DNA of 64,000 bases from an uncultured Bacteroidota bacterium (lineage in GTDB: Bacteria > Bacteroidota > Bacteroidia > Flavobacteriales > Flavobacteriaceae). Shown piece by piece: positions 32,211 to 43,900 of the stretch. Within the stretch, counting starts at the first letter, position 1. Each line of letters begins with the position of its first letter. The stretch covers positions 124,001 to 188,000 of the forward strand of contig CACIXU010000002.1 of NCBI GenBank assembly GCA_902590705.1, given 5' to 3'. The position numbers and the translations under genes are program-made. A model generated the notes under the pieces. It saw only the letters and a program-made list of their open reading frames with translations, did no database searches and was not told where the DNA came from.

Positions 32211-33509
32211 TTAATTCCTTTTGGACATTAATTCTTCTATTTGATCAGGATCTTTAGGTATATTTTTCGTGAGATTCAAAGGGCCGTCTTCATTTTTTAC
32301 CAAAATATCATCTTCAATCCTAATCCCAAAACCTTCTTCAGGAATATAAATACCAGGTTCTACTGATAAGACCATGTTAGGCTCTATTGGCTCTTCAATC
32401 AATCCATAATCATGCGTGTCTAATCCTAAATGGTGAGAGGTACCATGCATAAAGTATTTTTTATAAGCAGGATTTTTTTTGTCTTTGATCTTTGAGTCTT
32501 TCTTATTTAGTAATCCTAAATCAATTAATGCCGAGGTCATTATTTTGCCCACTTCATGATGATATTCCTTAATCAGCGTTCCTGGAACTAACATCTGCAT
32601 GGATTCCTCACCTATTTTTTGGACAGCATCATAAACCGCTCTTTGACGCGGAGTGAATTTTCCTGAAACAGGAATAGTTCTAGTCATATCACTTGAATAA
32701 TTTCCATATTCTGCTCCAACATCAATAAGAATTAAATCCCCAGATTGGCATTTAGAATTGTTTTGGATATAGTGTAAAATATTATTGCTTTGCCCTGATG
32801 CGATAATAGGAGAATAAGCGAAACCTCTAGAGCGGTTTTTTATAAATTCATTTGCAAATTCTGCCTCAATTTCGTACTCCCAAACACCGGGCTTAACAAA
32901 ATTTAAAACCCTTCTAAATCCTTTTTCAGTAATATTAATAGCTACCTGAATTTGGCCTATTTCTTCTTTATTTTTTATAGACCTTAGCCTTTGTAAAATA
33001 AAATTACTTTTTTTATGTTGGTGGGTTGGATATTTTTTCTTTGCCCAATCGATAAAACGATCCTCTCTGGTTTGTGTTTCAACATTAGCGCGATAATGCT
33101 CGTTAGTATTAAAGTAGATTGATTTAGCCTCTTTTGTTAACTGATTAAATAATAATTTAAAATCATCTGTCCACAAAACAGTTTTGATCCCAGATATATT
33201 AGTTGCTTCTTTTTGGGATAGTTTTGCACCCTCCCAGACAGCAATATGATTATTTGTTTTTTTGACAAATAATACCTCCCTGTGATTTGGGTTTTTTGCA
33301 TCTGGGAATAACAAAAGAATACTCTCCTCTTGATCAATACCACAGAGATAAAAGATATCTCTGTGTTGTTGGAAAGGAATTGTACTGTCAGCACTTATTG
33401 GATAAATATCGTTAGAATTAAAAACAGCCAATCCCCCCTGAGAAATAGCATCCATAAATCTAGCCCTATTACTTCTGTAAAGATTTGAGCTAAGGGGTGT
33501 ATACCGCAT
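32211..33509 (-). CDS. pepP: M24B Xaa-Pro aminopeptidase
   Basis: 432 aa. N-terminal creatinase-like domain, then the pita-bread domain with metal ligands Asp in LILIDVGAEYGNYSSDMTRT (two), His in HGTSHHLGLDTHD, Glu in LSVEPGIY and Glu in IRIEDDI. Removes N-terminal residues ahead of proline in peptides. Cytosolic, standing alone. Confidence 0.93.
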   Translation of the reverse strand: MRYTPLSSNLYRSNRARFMDAISQGGLAVFNSNDIYPISADSTIPFQQHRDIFYLCGIDQEESILLLFPDAKNPNHREVLFVKKTNNHIAVWEGAKLSQKEATNISGIKTVLWTDDFKLLFNQLTKEAKSIYFNTNEHYRANVETQTREDRFIDWAKKKYPTHQHKKSNFILQRLRSIKNKEEIGQIQVAINITEKGFRRVLNFVKPGVWEYEIEAEFANEFIKNRSRGFAYSPIIASGQSNNILHYIQNNSKCQSGDLILIDVGAEYGNYSSDMTRTIPVSGKFTPRQRAVYDAVQKIGEESMQMLVPGTLIKEYHHEVGKIMTSALIDLGLLNKKDSKIKDKKNPAYKKYFMHGTSHHLGLDTHDYGLIEEPIEPNMVLSVEPGIYIPEEGFGIRIEDDILVKNEDGPLNLTKNIPKDPDQIEELMSKRN

Positions 33510-33650
33510 ATTTATTTTTAGTTAAAAATAGATACATGAATTTAGAAAATTAATTAAAAAATCTAATCTAAAATAAATAATCAATTTGAGTAGTTCAGAA
33601 AATATTGTGTTTTAGTTTTTTCTATTAGATGTTTATGGAGTAATTTTGTT

Positions 33651-33658
33651 TTAATATA
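33651..33658 (+). promoter_or_regulatory. -7 box of the sdh operon
   Basis: TAATTTTG fits TAnnTTTG, 8 bases before the sdhC ATG (33667). Other box at -33 not clear. Confidence 0.5.
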
Positions 33659-33666
33659 ATATCTAA

Positions 33667-34317
33667 ATGATTAAAACTTCGATAGCCAGAAAAATAGCTA
33701 TGGCTCTTTCGGGCCTGTTTTTAATACTTTTTTTAGGACAGCATTTCACTATCAATATTACTTCTGTTTTTAGTGAGAAAATTTTCAATATGCTTTCCCA
33801 TTTTATGGGTAACAACCCTTTGGTTCAATTTGTTTTACAGCCAATATTAATCTTTGGTGTGGTTTTCCATTTTGTTATGGGATTTGTCTTAGATATAAAA
33901 AACCGAAAGTCCCGGAGTGAAAAATATATTAGTTTTAAAGGAAGTGCTAATGCTAGCTGGGTTTCGAGAAATATGATTTTTTCTGGGATAGTAGTGCTCT
34001 CTTTTTTAGGATTGCACTTTTATGATTTTTGGGTGCCAGAGATGAACTATAAATATGTCGAATTTTTGCCTCAAAACCCCGACCGATATTTCTCAGAATT
34101 GGTACACAAATTTCATAGTCCAATTAGAGTATTAATATATTGTTTGTCATTTATTTTTTTAGGACTACATCTATTTCATGGGTTTTCTTCTTCATTTCAA
34201 TCCGTAGGATTTAATAATAAGTATACTAAAGGTATTAGGTGGTTAACTGTATCTTTTTCAATTGTAATACCAATTGGTTTTATTTTTATAGCAATGTTTC
34301 ATCATTTAAACGGATAG
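33667..34317 (+). CDS. sdhC: Succinate dehydrogenase cytochrome b subunit
   Basis: 216 aa with five membrane helices, the single-subunit di-heme b form (type B complex II), which lacks a separate SdhD. His candidates: QHFT, VFHFVMG, GLHFYDFW, HKFHSP and LHLFHGF. Reduces menaquinone. First gene of sdhCAB, 3 bases before sdhA. Confidence 0.93.
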   Translation: MIKTSIARKIAMALSGLFLILFLGQHFTINITSVFSEKIFNMLSHFMGNNPLVQFVLQPILIFGVVFHFVMGFVLDIKNRKSRSEKYISFKGSANASWVSRNMIFSGIVVLSFLGLHFYDFWVPEMNYKYVEFLPQNPDRYFSELVHKFHSPIRVLIYCLSFIFLGLHLFHGFSSSFQSVGFNNKYTKGIRWLTVSFSIVIPIGFIFIAMFHHLNG

Positions 34318-34320
34318 CTC

Positions 34321-36324
34321 ATGTCAAAATTACAATCTAAAGTACCAGAGGGACCATTGGCCGAGAAGTGGACTAATCACAAGAGTAAGATCAATTTAGT
34401 TAGCCCTGCTAACAAACGTTCAATTGATATAATTGTTGTTGGAACAGGACTTGCAGGAGCTTCTGCTTCAGCGACTTTAGCTGAATTAGGATACAATGTA
34501 AAAACATTTTGTTTTCAGGATTCACCCCGTCGTGCACACTCGATTGCTGCGCAGGGAGGAATTAATGCTGCCAAAAACTATCAGGGAGACGGTGATTCAA
34601 CTTATCGTCTTTTTTATGACACTATTAAAGGAGGAGACTATCGCTCTCGAGAGGCCAATGTTTACAGACTGGCCGAAGTTTCTACTAATATAATTGATCA
34701 ATGCGTTGCACAGGGTGTTCCTTTTGCTAGAGATTATGGAGGCCTACTTGATAATCGATCTTTTGGAGGGGTTTTGGTTTCTAGAACTTTTTACGCGAAA
34801 GGCCAGACTGGTCAGCAACTTTTATTGGGGGCTTATTCAGCAATGAATCGGCAAATAGCCCGAGGGAAAATTAAAATGTATAACCGTCACGAAATGATGG
34901 ACTTAGTCGTTGTTAATGGCAAGGCAAGAGGAATTATCTCAAGAAATCTAGTTAACGGTGAAATAGAAAGGCATAGTGCTCATGCTGTTGTTATTGCATC
35001 TGGAGGTTATGGAAATGTTTTCTTTCTTTCAACCAATGCCATGGGAAGTAATGTTTCTGCCTCATGGAAAATTCACAAGCGTGGTGCTCACTTTTGCAAC
35101 CCTTGTTATACTCAGATCCATCCAACTTGTATCCCTGTCTCAGGTGAGCATCAGTCTAAATTAACTCTAATGTCTGAGTCATTAAGAAATGATGGTAGAA
35201 TTTGGGTTCCTAAGAGGCTTGAGGATGTAAAGGCAATTAGGTCTGGAGAATTAAAACCAACAGATTTAAATGAGAATGAGCGAGACTATTATTTAGAGCG
35301 CCGATACCCTGCTTTTGGTAATTTAGTTCCTCGAGATGTTGCTTCAAGAGCTGCAAAAGAACGCTGTGATGCTGGATTTGGTGTAAATAAGACTGGGGAG
35401 GCTGTATACTTAGATTTTGCTGATGCAATTACCCGTTACGGAAAAGAACAAGCTCTTGTTAAAGGACAAGATGAAAATGATCCTTTATTAGTGAAAAAAC
35501 TTGGTCAGGAAGTTGTTCGCGCTAAGTATGGGAATCTTTTTCAGATGTACGAAAAAATTGTTGATCAAAACCCCTATGAAACTCCTATGATGATATATCC
35601 AGCAGTTCATTATACCATGGGTGGTGTTTGGGTTGATTACAATTTAATGACAAGTATTCCTGGATGCTATGCTATTGGAGAGGCAAACTTTTCCGACCAC
35701 GGTGCTAATAGACTAGGTGCATCAGCGTTAATGCAAGGACTGGCTGATGGATATTTTGTTCTTCCATATACAATTGGCGATTATCTTTCCGATGATATTA
35801 GAACTGGACCTATTTCAACTGATACGCCTGAATTTGAATCTGCTGAAAAAGAAGTTATAAATCGTATAGATTCTTTTATTAACAATAAAGGAAAAAATTC
35901 AGTAGATTTTTATCACAAAAAATTAGGTAAAATCATGTGGGATAAATGCGGGATGTCGAGAAATACTAAAGGATTAAAAGAGGCAATGATTGAAATTAAA
36001 GAATTGAGAGAAGATTTTTATAAGAACGTTAGTGTTCCTGGATCTTCAAAAGAGTTTAATGAGCAACTTGCCAAAGCTGGCCGTGTTGCTGATTTTTTAG
36101 AATTAGGAGAATTATTCGCCAAAGATGCTTTAGAGAGAACCGAGTCTTGTGGAGGTCACTTCAGAGAAGAATCTCAAACACCTGAAGGAGAGGCTCTTAG
36201 AGATGATAAGAATTTTAGCTTCTCGTCAGCTTGGGAATATAATGGTGAGCCTTCAAAAGCAAAGCTACATAAAGAGCAACTTAAATTTGAAGCAATAGAA
36301 GTTAAAACACGGTCTTATAAATAA
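34321..36324 (+). CDS. sdhA: Succinate dehydrogenase flavoprotein subunit
   Basis: 667 aa, long as in type B enzymes. FAD loop [22 protein letters not shown]-attaching His in [11 protein letters not shown], substrate region QIHPTCIP, active-site Arg in the [14 protein letters not shown] part. Oxidises succinate to fumarate at the inner face of the membrane. Starts 3 bases after sdhC and is 7 bases before sdhB. Confidence 0.97.
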   Translation: MSKLQSKVPEGPLAEKWTNHKSKINLVSPANKRSIDIIVVGTGLAGASASATLAELGYNVKTFCFQDSPRRAHSIAAQGGINAAKNYQGDGDSTYRLFYDTIKGGDYRSREANVYRLAEVSTNIIDQCVAQGVPFARDYGGLLDNRSFGGVLVSRTFYAKGQTGQQLLLGAYSAMNRQIARGKIKMYNRHEMMDLVVVNGKARGIISRNLVNGEIERHSAHAVVIASGGYGNVFFLSTNAMGSNVSASWKIHKRGAHFCNPCYTQIHPTCIPVSGEHQSKLTLMSESLRNDGRIWVPKRLEDVKAIRSGELKPTDLNENERDYYLERRYPAFGNLVPRDVASRAAKERCDAGFGVNKTGEAVYLDFADAITRYGKEQALVKGQDENDPLLVKKLGQEVVRAKYGNLFQMYEKIVDQNPYETPMMIYPAVHYTMGGVWVDYNLMTSIPGCYAIGEANFSDHGANRLGASALMQGLADGYFVLPYTIGDYLSDDIRTGPISTDTPEFESAEKEVINRIDSFINNKGKNSVDFYHKKLGKIMWDKCGMSRNTKGLKEAMIEIKELREDFYKNVSVPGSSKEFNEQLAKAGRVADFLELGELFAKDALERTESCGGHFREESQTPEGEALRDDKNFSFSSAWEYNGEPSKAKLHKEQLKFEAIEVKTRSYK

Positions 36325-36331
36325 AACTAAT

Positions 36332-37078
36332 ATGGATCTTACACTTAAAATATGGCGTCAAGCCAGTGTTGATGAGGATGGGAAAATGGTAGATTACTCC
36401 ATTTCTGACGTTTCACCTGACATGTCTTTCTTGGAGATGATGGACATGCATAATGAACAGTTAATTAACAAGGGAGAAGACCCTGTAGCTTTTGATCATG
36501 ACTGTCGAGAGGGAATTTGCGGAATGTGCTCAATGTTTATTAACGGTGAAGCCCATGGACCGGATCGACTTGTAACTACTTGTCAGCTTCACATGCGAAA
36601 ATTCAAGGATGGTGATACTATAGTAATTGAGCCATTTAGAGCAAATGCATTTCCCGTAATTAAAGACTTAGCAGTAGATCGTTCTGCTTTTGATCGAATT
36701 CAACAAGCGGGCGGATTTGTGAGCGTAAATACCTCTGGAAATACTCAAGATGCTAATGCAATTCCAATTGATAAGCATAATGCAGATAAGGCATTTGACG
36801 CTGCGACTTGTATTGGTTGTGGTGCTTGTGTAGCAAGTTGTAAAAATGCTTCAGCTATGCTTTTTGTATCCGCTAAAGTATCACAATACGCTCTTTTACC
36901 CCAAGGAAAAGTTGAGGCTACAGATCGAGTTTTGAACATGGTGAAGCAAATGGATGAAGAGGGGTTTGGAAATTGTACCAATACCGGAGCATGTGAGGTT
37001 GAATGTCCAAAAGGAATATCTTTAGAGAATATTGCTAGAATGAATAGTGAGTATTTATATGCTAGTTTAAAAGGGTAA
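36332..37078 (+). CDS. sdhB: Succinate dehydrogenase iron-sulfur subunit
   Basis: 248 aa. [2Fe-2S] ligands in CREGICGMC and a fourth Cys in TTCQLH; [4Fe-4S] [11 protein letters not shown]; [3Fe-4S] region [13 protein letters not shown]. Passes electrons from FAD to the heme b subunit. Last gene of the operon. Confidence 0.97.
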   Translation: MDLTLKIWRQASVDEDGKMVDYSISDVSPDMSFLEMMDMHNEQLINKGEDPVAFDHDCREGICGMCSMFINGEAHGPDRLVTTCQLHMRKFKDGDTIVIEPFRANAFPVIKDLAVDRSAFDRIQQAGGFVSVNTSGNTQDANAIPIDKHNADKAFDAATCIGCGACVASCKNASAMLFVSAKVSQYALLPQGKVEATDRVLNMVKQMDEEGFGNCTNTGACEVECPKGISLENIARMNSEYLYASLKG

Positions 37079-37103
37079 AATTGTATTTAAGTTTTTATCC
37101 ATT

Positions 37104-38099
37104 CTAAAACTGAACCCCAATACCCAGAAAGTGAATGCCTGAATTAACAAACCCTATATCTGCTATACCACTAGTATACTGATATGAAAATTTCATTTTT
37201 TTATAGTTTAAACCAGCAATTGGAGTAAAGTGCTTATAGTTGTCGTGTACCATTTTCGCTCCATTATTATATGCTAAACTTATCTTATTTTGCCTATATG
37301 AGGAACCTAACCACAATCTTCCGTCTTTGATTAATCGATAAAATTTAAAATTTAAGTCTAAACTATTATCTTGAGTTTTTTCCTCATACTGCAAGAGAAC
37401 GGATGGCTCGAAATTCCACCCAGAATCTGTATATATCTCATACTGAATAGATCCAATAAAAATCTTATTACTTTTAATATTATAGTTAATTTCTTGATCT
37501 ATATTTTCCTGATTTGAAGGTGTAACTGAGATATTATGTATTGAAAACTGAATGGAAAATCTAGTAGAAACGTAGGCAATGCTGGCATCGAATGAGGTAA
37601 ATTGTTTTTGATTCAAATTTTGAGTTACCAAAGGATCTGATTTAGGTCTTTTCCAACTACTTTGGTCCAAACCAGCTCCAGAAAATCCAATATTTAAACC
37701 AAAGGATAACTCTTGAATATTATCATTCTTTGTAGGAAAGGACCTTCGAGTATTCCAGAATTCATCATTGAAAAAAATCCTGTAGCAATAGGTAAAATTA
37801 TACTTATAATGGGAGTGATAACCATTTATATCATTTACTCCTGAAAATCCAAGTGTGGTATTGCCTGAAGATTTGTATTCTAATGTAAGCATTTGTGTAG
37901 AGGGTCGATTGGCCATGCCAAACCACTGTTGTCTGGTACCAAAATCTATTCTAATACCATTGAGATTCACTCCTGCCATAGCAGGGTGAATTCTATAATA
38001 ATTCTCAGATAGATATTCATTAAAATTTAGGGGATTCATTTGTCCGCTTACCAAAATAAAAAAACTGAAAAAGAAAAAAAATAAATACTGTTTCAGCAT
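37104..38099 (-). CDS. PorP/SprF-family outer membrane protein
   Basis: 331 aa, signal peptide (FFFFSFFILVSGQ), then NFNEYLSENYYRIHPAMAGV, the conserved PorP/SprF N-terminus (YxxNPAxAG type), beta-barrel strands and terminal LGIGVQF. Co-transcribed 3 bases after the type B cargo gene: the family typically attaches T9SS type B cargo to the cell surface. Confidence 0.9.
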   Translation of the reverse strand: MLKQYLFFFFFSFFILVSGQMNPLNFNEYLSENYYRIHPAMAGVNLNGIRIDFGTRQQWFGMANRPSTQMLTLEYKSSGNTTLGFSGVNDINGYHSHYKYNFTYCYRIFFNDEFWNTRRSFPTKNDNIQELSFGLNIGFSGAGLDQSSWKRPKSDPLVTQNLNQKQFTSFDASIAYVSTRFSIQFSIHNISVTPSNQENIDQEINYNIKSNKIFIGSIQYEIYTDSGWNFEPSVLLQYEEKTQDNSLDLNFKFYRLIKDGRLWLGSSYRQNKISLAYNNGAKMVHDNYKHFTPIAGLNYKKMKFSYQYTSGIADIGFVNSGIHFLGIGVQF

Positions 38100-38102
38100 A
38101 CT

Positions 38103-40658
38103 TTAAAGATTTCTTAAAAGGCTAAAATGACCACTGTGTTCTCTTCCATCTTCAAAAAATACCCTGAACCAATAATCGTCTTGTGGCAATTGACCACCAT
38201 TAAATGTTCCATCCCACCCCTTTTGAGATGGTTCAATATATAGTAATAACTGTCCAAACCTATTATAAATGTAAATCCTGCTTTTGGGCTGAAAATTTTC
38301 ATTAACTCCAAGAATATGCCAATAGTCATTCAGCCCATCTCCGTTTGGACTGAAATACTTCATATGCCCCAATAATGAAACTTCAATTTCAGCGATACCA
38401 CAACTATTTTTATCCCTTATAAATAGTTTACTTATTCCAGGGTATACTTGATCAAAATAAGGGCTGTCCTGGTAAGGGCCAAATTGATCATTTATTGAAA
38501 ATTCATAATCTCCTGGCCCAAGATTTTCAGTTAAGACTTCAATAGTCCCTGTATCTCCTACTAAATCAACTACAATTAATTCTGATTGGGTTATACTAGC
38601 AATTTGTGAGGGAGTAATTTTAAATTCAGCGGACCTTGAACAAAGTGTTCCATCCGTGGTAGTTGCAGTAACTCGATAATCTCCACCCTCACTAATTAAG
38701 ATAGTTGAAGTTTCCTCGGGAATATTTTTTGGAAACGGTTTGCCATTTAACTTCCAGGTATAGCTATAATTCCTTTCATCGGTTGATCTTACACCAATAG
38801 GAATGGGATCTAGATTTAAGCAAACTATTTTAGTATCATCAGCTCTTTCAAATTCAGGTAGTGGATTTACCCTTAGTGAAGCCACTTTTTTTACACCCAA
38901 ACAGCTGATTTGATTTAGATTCAGATTATCAATTCTAGCCCATATATTCTCTAAATAAGGGGTCCTCATCAGGTATTTATTTTCCAAATCAAAAGAAACC
39001 TTATTTTGAGCAGTAAATGCATCATCTTCAGACTTGTAGTAGGTAATTTTAATACGCTGGTTTTGAAATTTGACATCTGAATTAATAATTGATCTATCGA
39101 GATTGTCAAAAATTGTTTTATCCCATTTTTCCAATCCATTTCCCCAACTTTTTATAACTGATTCGCAAGTTTCATGATTGGCAAATATGTCATCTTCAAT
39201 TTCACTAGCACTAACTTTTAAAAGGATTGAAGTGTAATCATAACAATTACTTGGGGTATTAATTTTTACATAAATCTTTTGCTCGAAGGCGATATTTTGA
39301 TAATTCGTGGGGTTGTTAATCTTTGAACTCAATGAGAAATTTTTATCAGTATAATATTCAAAAATTTCATTTTCATAATACTTTGATAAACTACTTTCAA
39401 ATTCAGTCAAATTAAATATAGTAATTCCATCATTTGAGTTATCCTGATCACACTGTTCAATTGAGAGCATTGGGGTTAAAATAATTGGATAAGGATAAAT
39501 TGTAGCTGTGACGGGAATCCTCTCTGATTGAGCGCAATCTTCAGGATATATGTCTAACCAAAACGTAGTAGAGCTTACTAACTTTGTGTCATAACTAATT
39601 CCTGTGTTAATTAAATTACCATCTGTTTTAGTATCGAACCATCTAACATCATTAACATTGGTATCAACTTCCATATTAACTAGGTCACCTTCGCAGGCTA
39701 CAATATTTTCAATCTTTTGGATTCTAGGCATTATTAGTTTAGTGCTTGTAGAAATCTTCAAAATTGGGTCACCTGGCATTCCCCCGTATTCCACCAGATA
39801 CCCCTTTGCTTGATATGCTCCGCTGGATTGTGTTTGATTTGGTAAATCATTCCAAGAACCTGAAATACCAATCGAATTATCAGTTATATGTGCATAATCC
39901 TCTCCCTGACAGCAGTTGTTTGGCTCATTATTATTCCAATAGGCAAAATTAGGGGTGGATCCGTTTATATTTCCATTCCAAAAAACTGTTCCCTTTTCAG
40001 GACCTGAGGCCCATTTCCACACCCCTTCTTCTTCCTCATCAGTTCCACCTATCCACCCAGCTCCAGCGCTTAATTCTCCAGCTAATTGTGATTCGTCTGA
40101 GGACATAATGGTCACCAAATATCCTTTTATTCCATAATAATTTTTATTTTCTGCTGCAGTCTTTGCTTCAGTCCAAGTAATATTTAAATCTGAAATAAAT
40201 TGATAATAGTGCCCAGTAGAAGGTAAATAATTTGCATTTCCAAGCGAAATTGAAATAGATTTATTGATAGTTGGATTAGGGGAGCTGCTATAAAAACTAA
40301 CGGATTTTACTGCCTGAACTAAATCTAAATAGGGGACCTCAACTCCACCAACTCCTGTTAGTGTTAGTTTAGCTTCATTAGTTGACCAGCTTGAATTGAT
40401 TTTATTTGCATCTCCTTTAAAAATTAGCTGATCTCTATTTCGATCATACCCTGATGAAATTTGAATATAGATCGCTTTAGCAGAATTTTCTCCGTTATTT
40501 TGAATAGTAAAATTAGTAACAATGGGTTGTTCACTTCTGGGACAATAAAATTGAGACTCATTAGCACTCAATTCTGGTGCACTACTACTTTGCGAGTGTA
40601 ACTGGTGAAAAAGAATCCAGAATATATATATTAAAAAAAAATTTTTTTTCTCTTCCAA
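38103..40658 (-). CDS. T9SS type B cargo: C-type lectin-domain adhesin
   Basis: 851 aa with signal peptide. A C-type lectin-like domain spans about residues 155-300 (YQFISDLNITWTEAKTAAE; GGTDEEEEGVWKW; YWNNNEPNN, the EPN calcium/sugar motif; GSWNDLP). Ig-like parts follow. The C-terminal about 85 residues are the type B sorting domain (FSPNGDGLNDYW, IYIYNRFGQLL, GWDGTFNG, DDYWFRV). Secreted by T9SS and held by its SprF-like neighbour; likely binds glycans on algae or other surfaces. Confidence 0.9.
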   Translation of the reverse strand: MEEKKNFFLIYIFWILFHQLHSQSSSAPELSANESQFYCPRSEQPIVTNFTIQNNGENSAKAIYIQISSGYDRNRDQLIFKGDANKINSSWSTNEAKLTLTGVGGVEVPYLDLVQAVKSVSFYSSSPNPTINKSISISLGNANYLPSTGHYYQFISDLNITWTEAKTAAENKNYYGIKGYLVTIMSSDESQLAGELSAGAGWIGGTDEEEEGVWKWASGPEKGTVFWNGNINGSTPNFAYWNNNEPNNCCQGEDYAHITDNSIGISGSWNDLPNQTQSSGAYQAKGYLVEYGGMPGDPILKISTSTKLIMPRIQKIENIVACEGDLVNMEVDTNVNDVRWFDTKTDGNLINTGISYDTKLVSSTTFWLDIYPEDCAQSERIPVTATIYPYPIILTPMLSIEQCDQDNSNDGITIFNLTEFESSLSKYYENEIFEYYTDKNFSLSSKINNPTNYQNIAFEQKIYVKINTPSNCYDYTSILLKVSASEIEDDIFANHETCESVIKSWGNGLEKWDKTIFDNLDRSIINSDVKFQNQRIKITYYKSEDDAFTAQNKVSFDLENKYLMRTPYLENIWARIDNLNLNQISCLGVKKVASLRVNPLPEFERADDTKIVCLNLDPIPIGVRSTDERNYSYTWKLNGKPFPKNIPEETSTILISEGGDYRVTATTTDGTLCSRSAEFKITPSQIASITQSELIVVDLVGDTGTIEVLTENLGPGDYEFSINDQFGPYQDSPYFDQVYPGISKLFIRDKNSCGIAEIEVSLLGHMKYFSPNGDGLNDYWHILGVNENFQPKSRIYIYNRFGQLLLYIEPSQKGWDGTFNGGQLPQDDYWFRVFFEDGREHSGHFSLLRNL

Positions 40659-40782
40659 TGAAATGAATTTCCTACTTTTCTAAATATTTTGGGGGTTATT
40701 CAGAGTTTAAAAGTAGAAAAAAAGAAAGATAATACCTTTAGAAGGATTTTATAAAAACCAAAGGTTAGCTGAGGTTTTTTGT

Positions 40783-40854
40783 TGGCCTACTAGGGCTCGA
40801 ACCTAGACTCTTCTGAACCAAAATCAGACGTGTTACCAGTTACACCATAGGCCA
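40783..40854 (-). tRNA. tRNA-Gln(UUG)
   Basis: 72 nt on the minus strand: acceptor TGGCCTA/TAGGCCA, D-stem GTGT/ACAC, anticodon arm TCTGA-TTTTGGT-TCAGA with anticodon TTG, T-stem CTAGG/CCTAG. CCA is not encoded. No duplicated fragment nearby. Confidence 0.95.
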
Positions 40855-40991
40855 TAAATAATATTTTACAAATTTATATTAAACTTTTTTGATGCCAAAT
40901 AAATCCTTTCAAAATCTGGTAAACAATTCAACACTAAGTAAGGTCATTTTTTTTATAATTCATACATTCGTGATTCAAAATCAAACTGTCC

Positions 40992-43900
40992 GTGAACACT
41001 TTTAAACTTTGGAATCGTTCTTTTGGCTGGGGGATATTTGTTATTGCCCTTTTTACCTATGGTTTCACTGTAGAACCTACTGCTAGTTTTTGGGATGCAG
41101 GTGAATATATAGCTACCTCAGCAAAACTTCAAGTTGGTCACCCTCCTGGAGCCCCTCTTTTTCAGATGATGGGAGCTTTCTTTGCTATGTTTGCCCCTTC
41201 TACTGAAAAGGTTGCTCTAATGGTTAACTTTATGTCTGTTTTCTCCAGTGCATTTACAATTCTTTTTTTGTTTTGGACACTAACGTTACTGCTAAAAAAA
41301 CTTCCTGCTTTCAAGATATTAGAAACGACAAATCAGCGAATGACTTTTTTTGGAAGTGCCTCGGTTGGAGCATTAGCATTTTGTTTTTCTGATAGCTTTT
41401 GGTTTAATGCAGTTGAAGCAGAGGTATATGCTATGGCTACGTTTATACTTTCTTTGATATTTTGGCTTGCCTTACGTTGGGAACAAGATATGCATCAGCC
41501 ACGTGGAGATCGATGGTTATTGCTAATTTCATTTATCATCGGTTTATCCTTTGGGGTTCACTTTATGGGACTACTTACTATCCCTGCGTTGGGAATGATT
41601 TATTTTTTCAAGAATACTCAAAGTATCAATTTTAAAAACTTTTTGATAGCCAACATAATATCCGTAGCCATATTATTATTTATTTTCAAATTATTACTTC
41701 CTACCACACTTGCCTTTTTTGGAAAATCCGAGGTTTTTTTTGTGAATAACATTGGCTTACCTTTTAATTCTGGAACAATTATAGCAGGAATTTGTTTTTT
41801 ATTATTCTTTTTTTACTCTCTACGCTTCACAGAAAGAAAAAAATGGGTAAACCTTAACACAATTACCTTATGTATACTATTTGTATTAGTGGGGTTCTCC
41901 TCCTGGTTAATGATCCCTATTAGAGCAAATGCCAATACCGTAATCAACGAAAACGCCCCAACAGACGCCAGGGCTCTATTAGCTTATTACAATCTAGAGC
42001 AATATCCTGAAACTCATCTATTTTATGGGCCACTTTTCTCGGACGTTTATGCAGGACAGGATGAGACAGAGCCTTATTTTGATGATAAGCCCAAATACGA
42101 AAGGGATTATAAAAAAGGGAAATATATAATTGTAAACCACTGGGAGAATGCTAGGATTAATTCTAACAGTAATCATCGGGGATTTTTGCCAAGACTTTGG
42201 AGTTCAGAACATGCTGGAAACTACATGAATTTTACTGGACCACTTGAGTTTTCAATTGCCCCAGAGTACCGTTCAAATCAAATGCTTGTGAGTCGAGTGA
42301 ATGACTTTAGAAATGAAATTCGAGAGGGAATGGTGTCAGGGGATGATTATCATAAATTTTTTAGAACATTATCGCCCTATTTGGAAATTCAAAAACCCAG
42401 CTTTTGGAGTTCGCTACAGTTTTTATTTCAATACCAAATTGGCTATATGTATTGGCGGTATTTTATGTGGAATTTTACTGGAAGGCAGAACGATATTGCC
42501 GGAACATATGACATTTTGAATGGAAATTGGATTAGCGGGATTAATTTATTTGACAGTTTACGCTTGGGGAATCAATCTGAGATTTCCGAAGATGCTAAAA
42601 ATAACAAAGCCCGAAACACCTATTTCTTTCTACCTTTTTTATTGGGATTAATAGGCTTATATTTTCTATATCAACAAGATCCGAAACGTTTTTGGGTGCT
42701 CTTACTTTTTTTCCTTTTCACAGGATTAGCACTGAAAATTTATTTAAACGAACGTCCTTTTGAACCCAGAGAAAGAGATTATGCTTTGGTTGGTTCTTTT
42801 TACGTATTTGCCATTTGGATTGGGATGGGTGTTTTTGCACTTGCGCATAAAATAAAATTAATCATCAAATCCAACGTTGCACCATTGACCATTGTCATTT
42901 TGTGCCTATTTGTACCACTTTTAATGGCTTACCAAAATTGGGATGATCACGACAGGTCCGGCCGATATACAGCTCAATCTATGGCAAAGTCATATCTAGA
43001 GTCAATTCAAGAGGATGCAGGAGCCATGATCTTTACAATTGGAGATAATGACACTTTTGCCCTTTGGTATGCCCAAGAAATTGAAGGTTACCGAACTGAT
43101 GTCAAAACCATTAACACAAGCCTTTTGGCAACGGATTGGTATATTGATCAATTGAAAAGAAAAACATACGAAAGTGGATCGATACCTTCTCAAATGACAC
43201 ATGACTTATATGCCTACGGCATTAGGGACTATATCAAACATGAGTCCCTAATAGATTCTGTTCGATGGGATATTAAAGATTTTATTAATTGGGTTTCCAG
43301 TGATCATCCAAGAACCAAATATAAAAGTCTACTCCTTCAAGCGGGAGAGGATCCTAATCGATTACCGATGGGAACACAGCAGATGATTTTTTATCCTACC
43401 AATAAAATCCGAGTTCCTGTTAATAAGGAAAATGTTATAAAAAGTGGCTTGGTTAAGCCCAAAGATTACGACTTGATCGTTCCTCACATTGATATTGATT
43501 TACCTGAGGGAGGAATGACAAAAAATCAAATAATGATGCTTGATATATTGGCCAACAATGACTGGGAAAGACCAATATATTTTACAGGGGGGAGTTATGC
43601 AGATTCAGAGTATATGTGGATGAAGGAATATTTGCAACTGGAGGGCTTGGTTTATAAGTTAGTTCCAATTAAAACTCCATTAAATAGTAATAACCCCTAT
43701 ATTATGGGCCGTTTAGATTCAGATTTAATGTATGATATTGTTATGAATTGGAGCTGGGGGAATTCTGAGAGCCCTTCAATTTATCACGATCCCGAAACTC
43801 GAAAAAACAGTATTTCCTTCAGGAGCAATATGGCCCGATTGGCAGAAAAGCTAATTGATGAAGGTAAAAATAAGAAAGCTAAAGAAGTTCTTGATTTGGC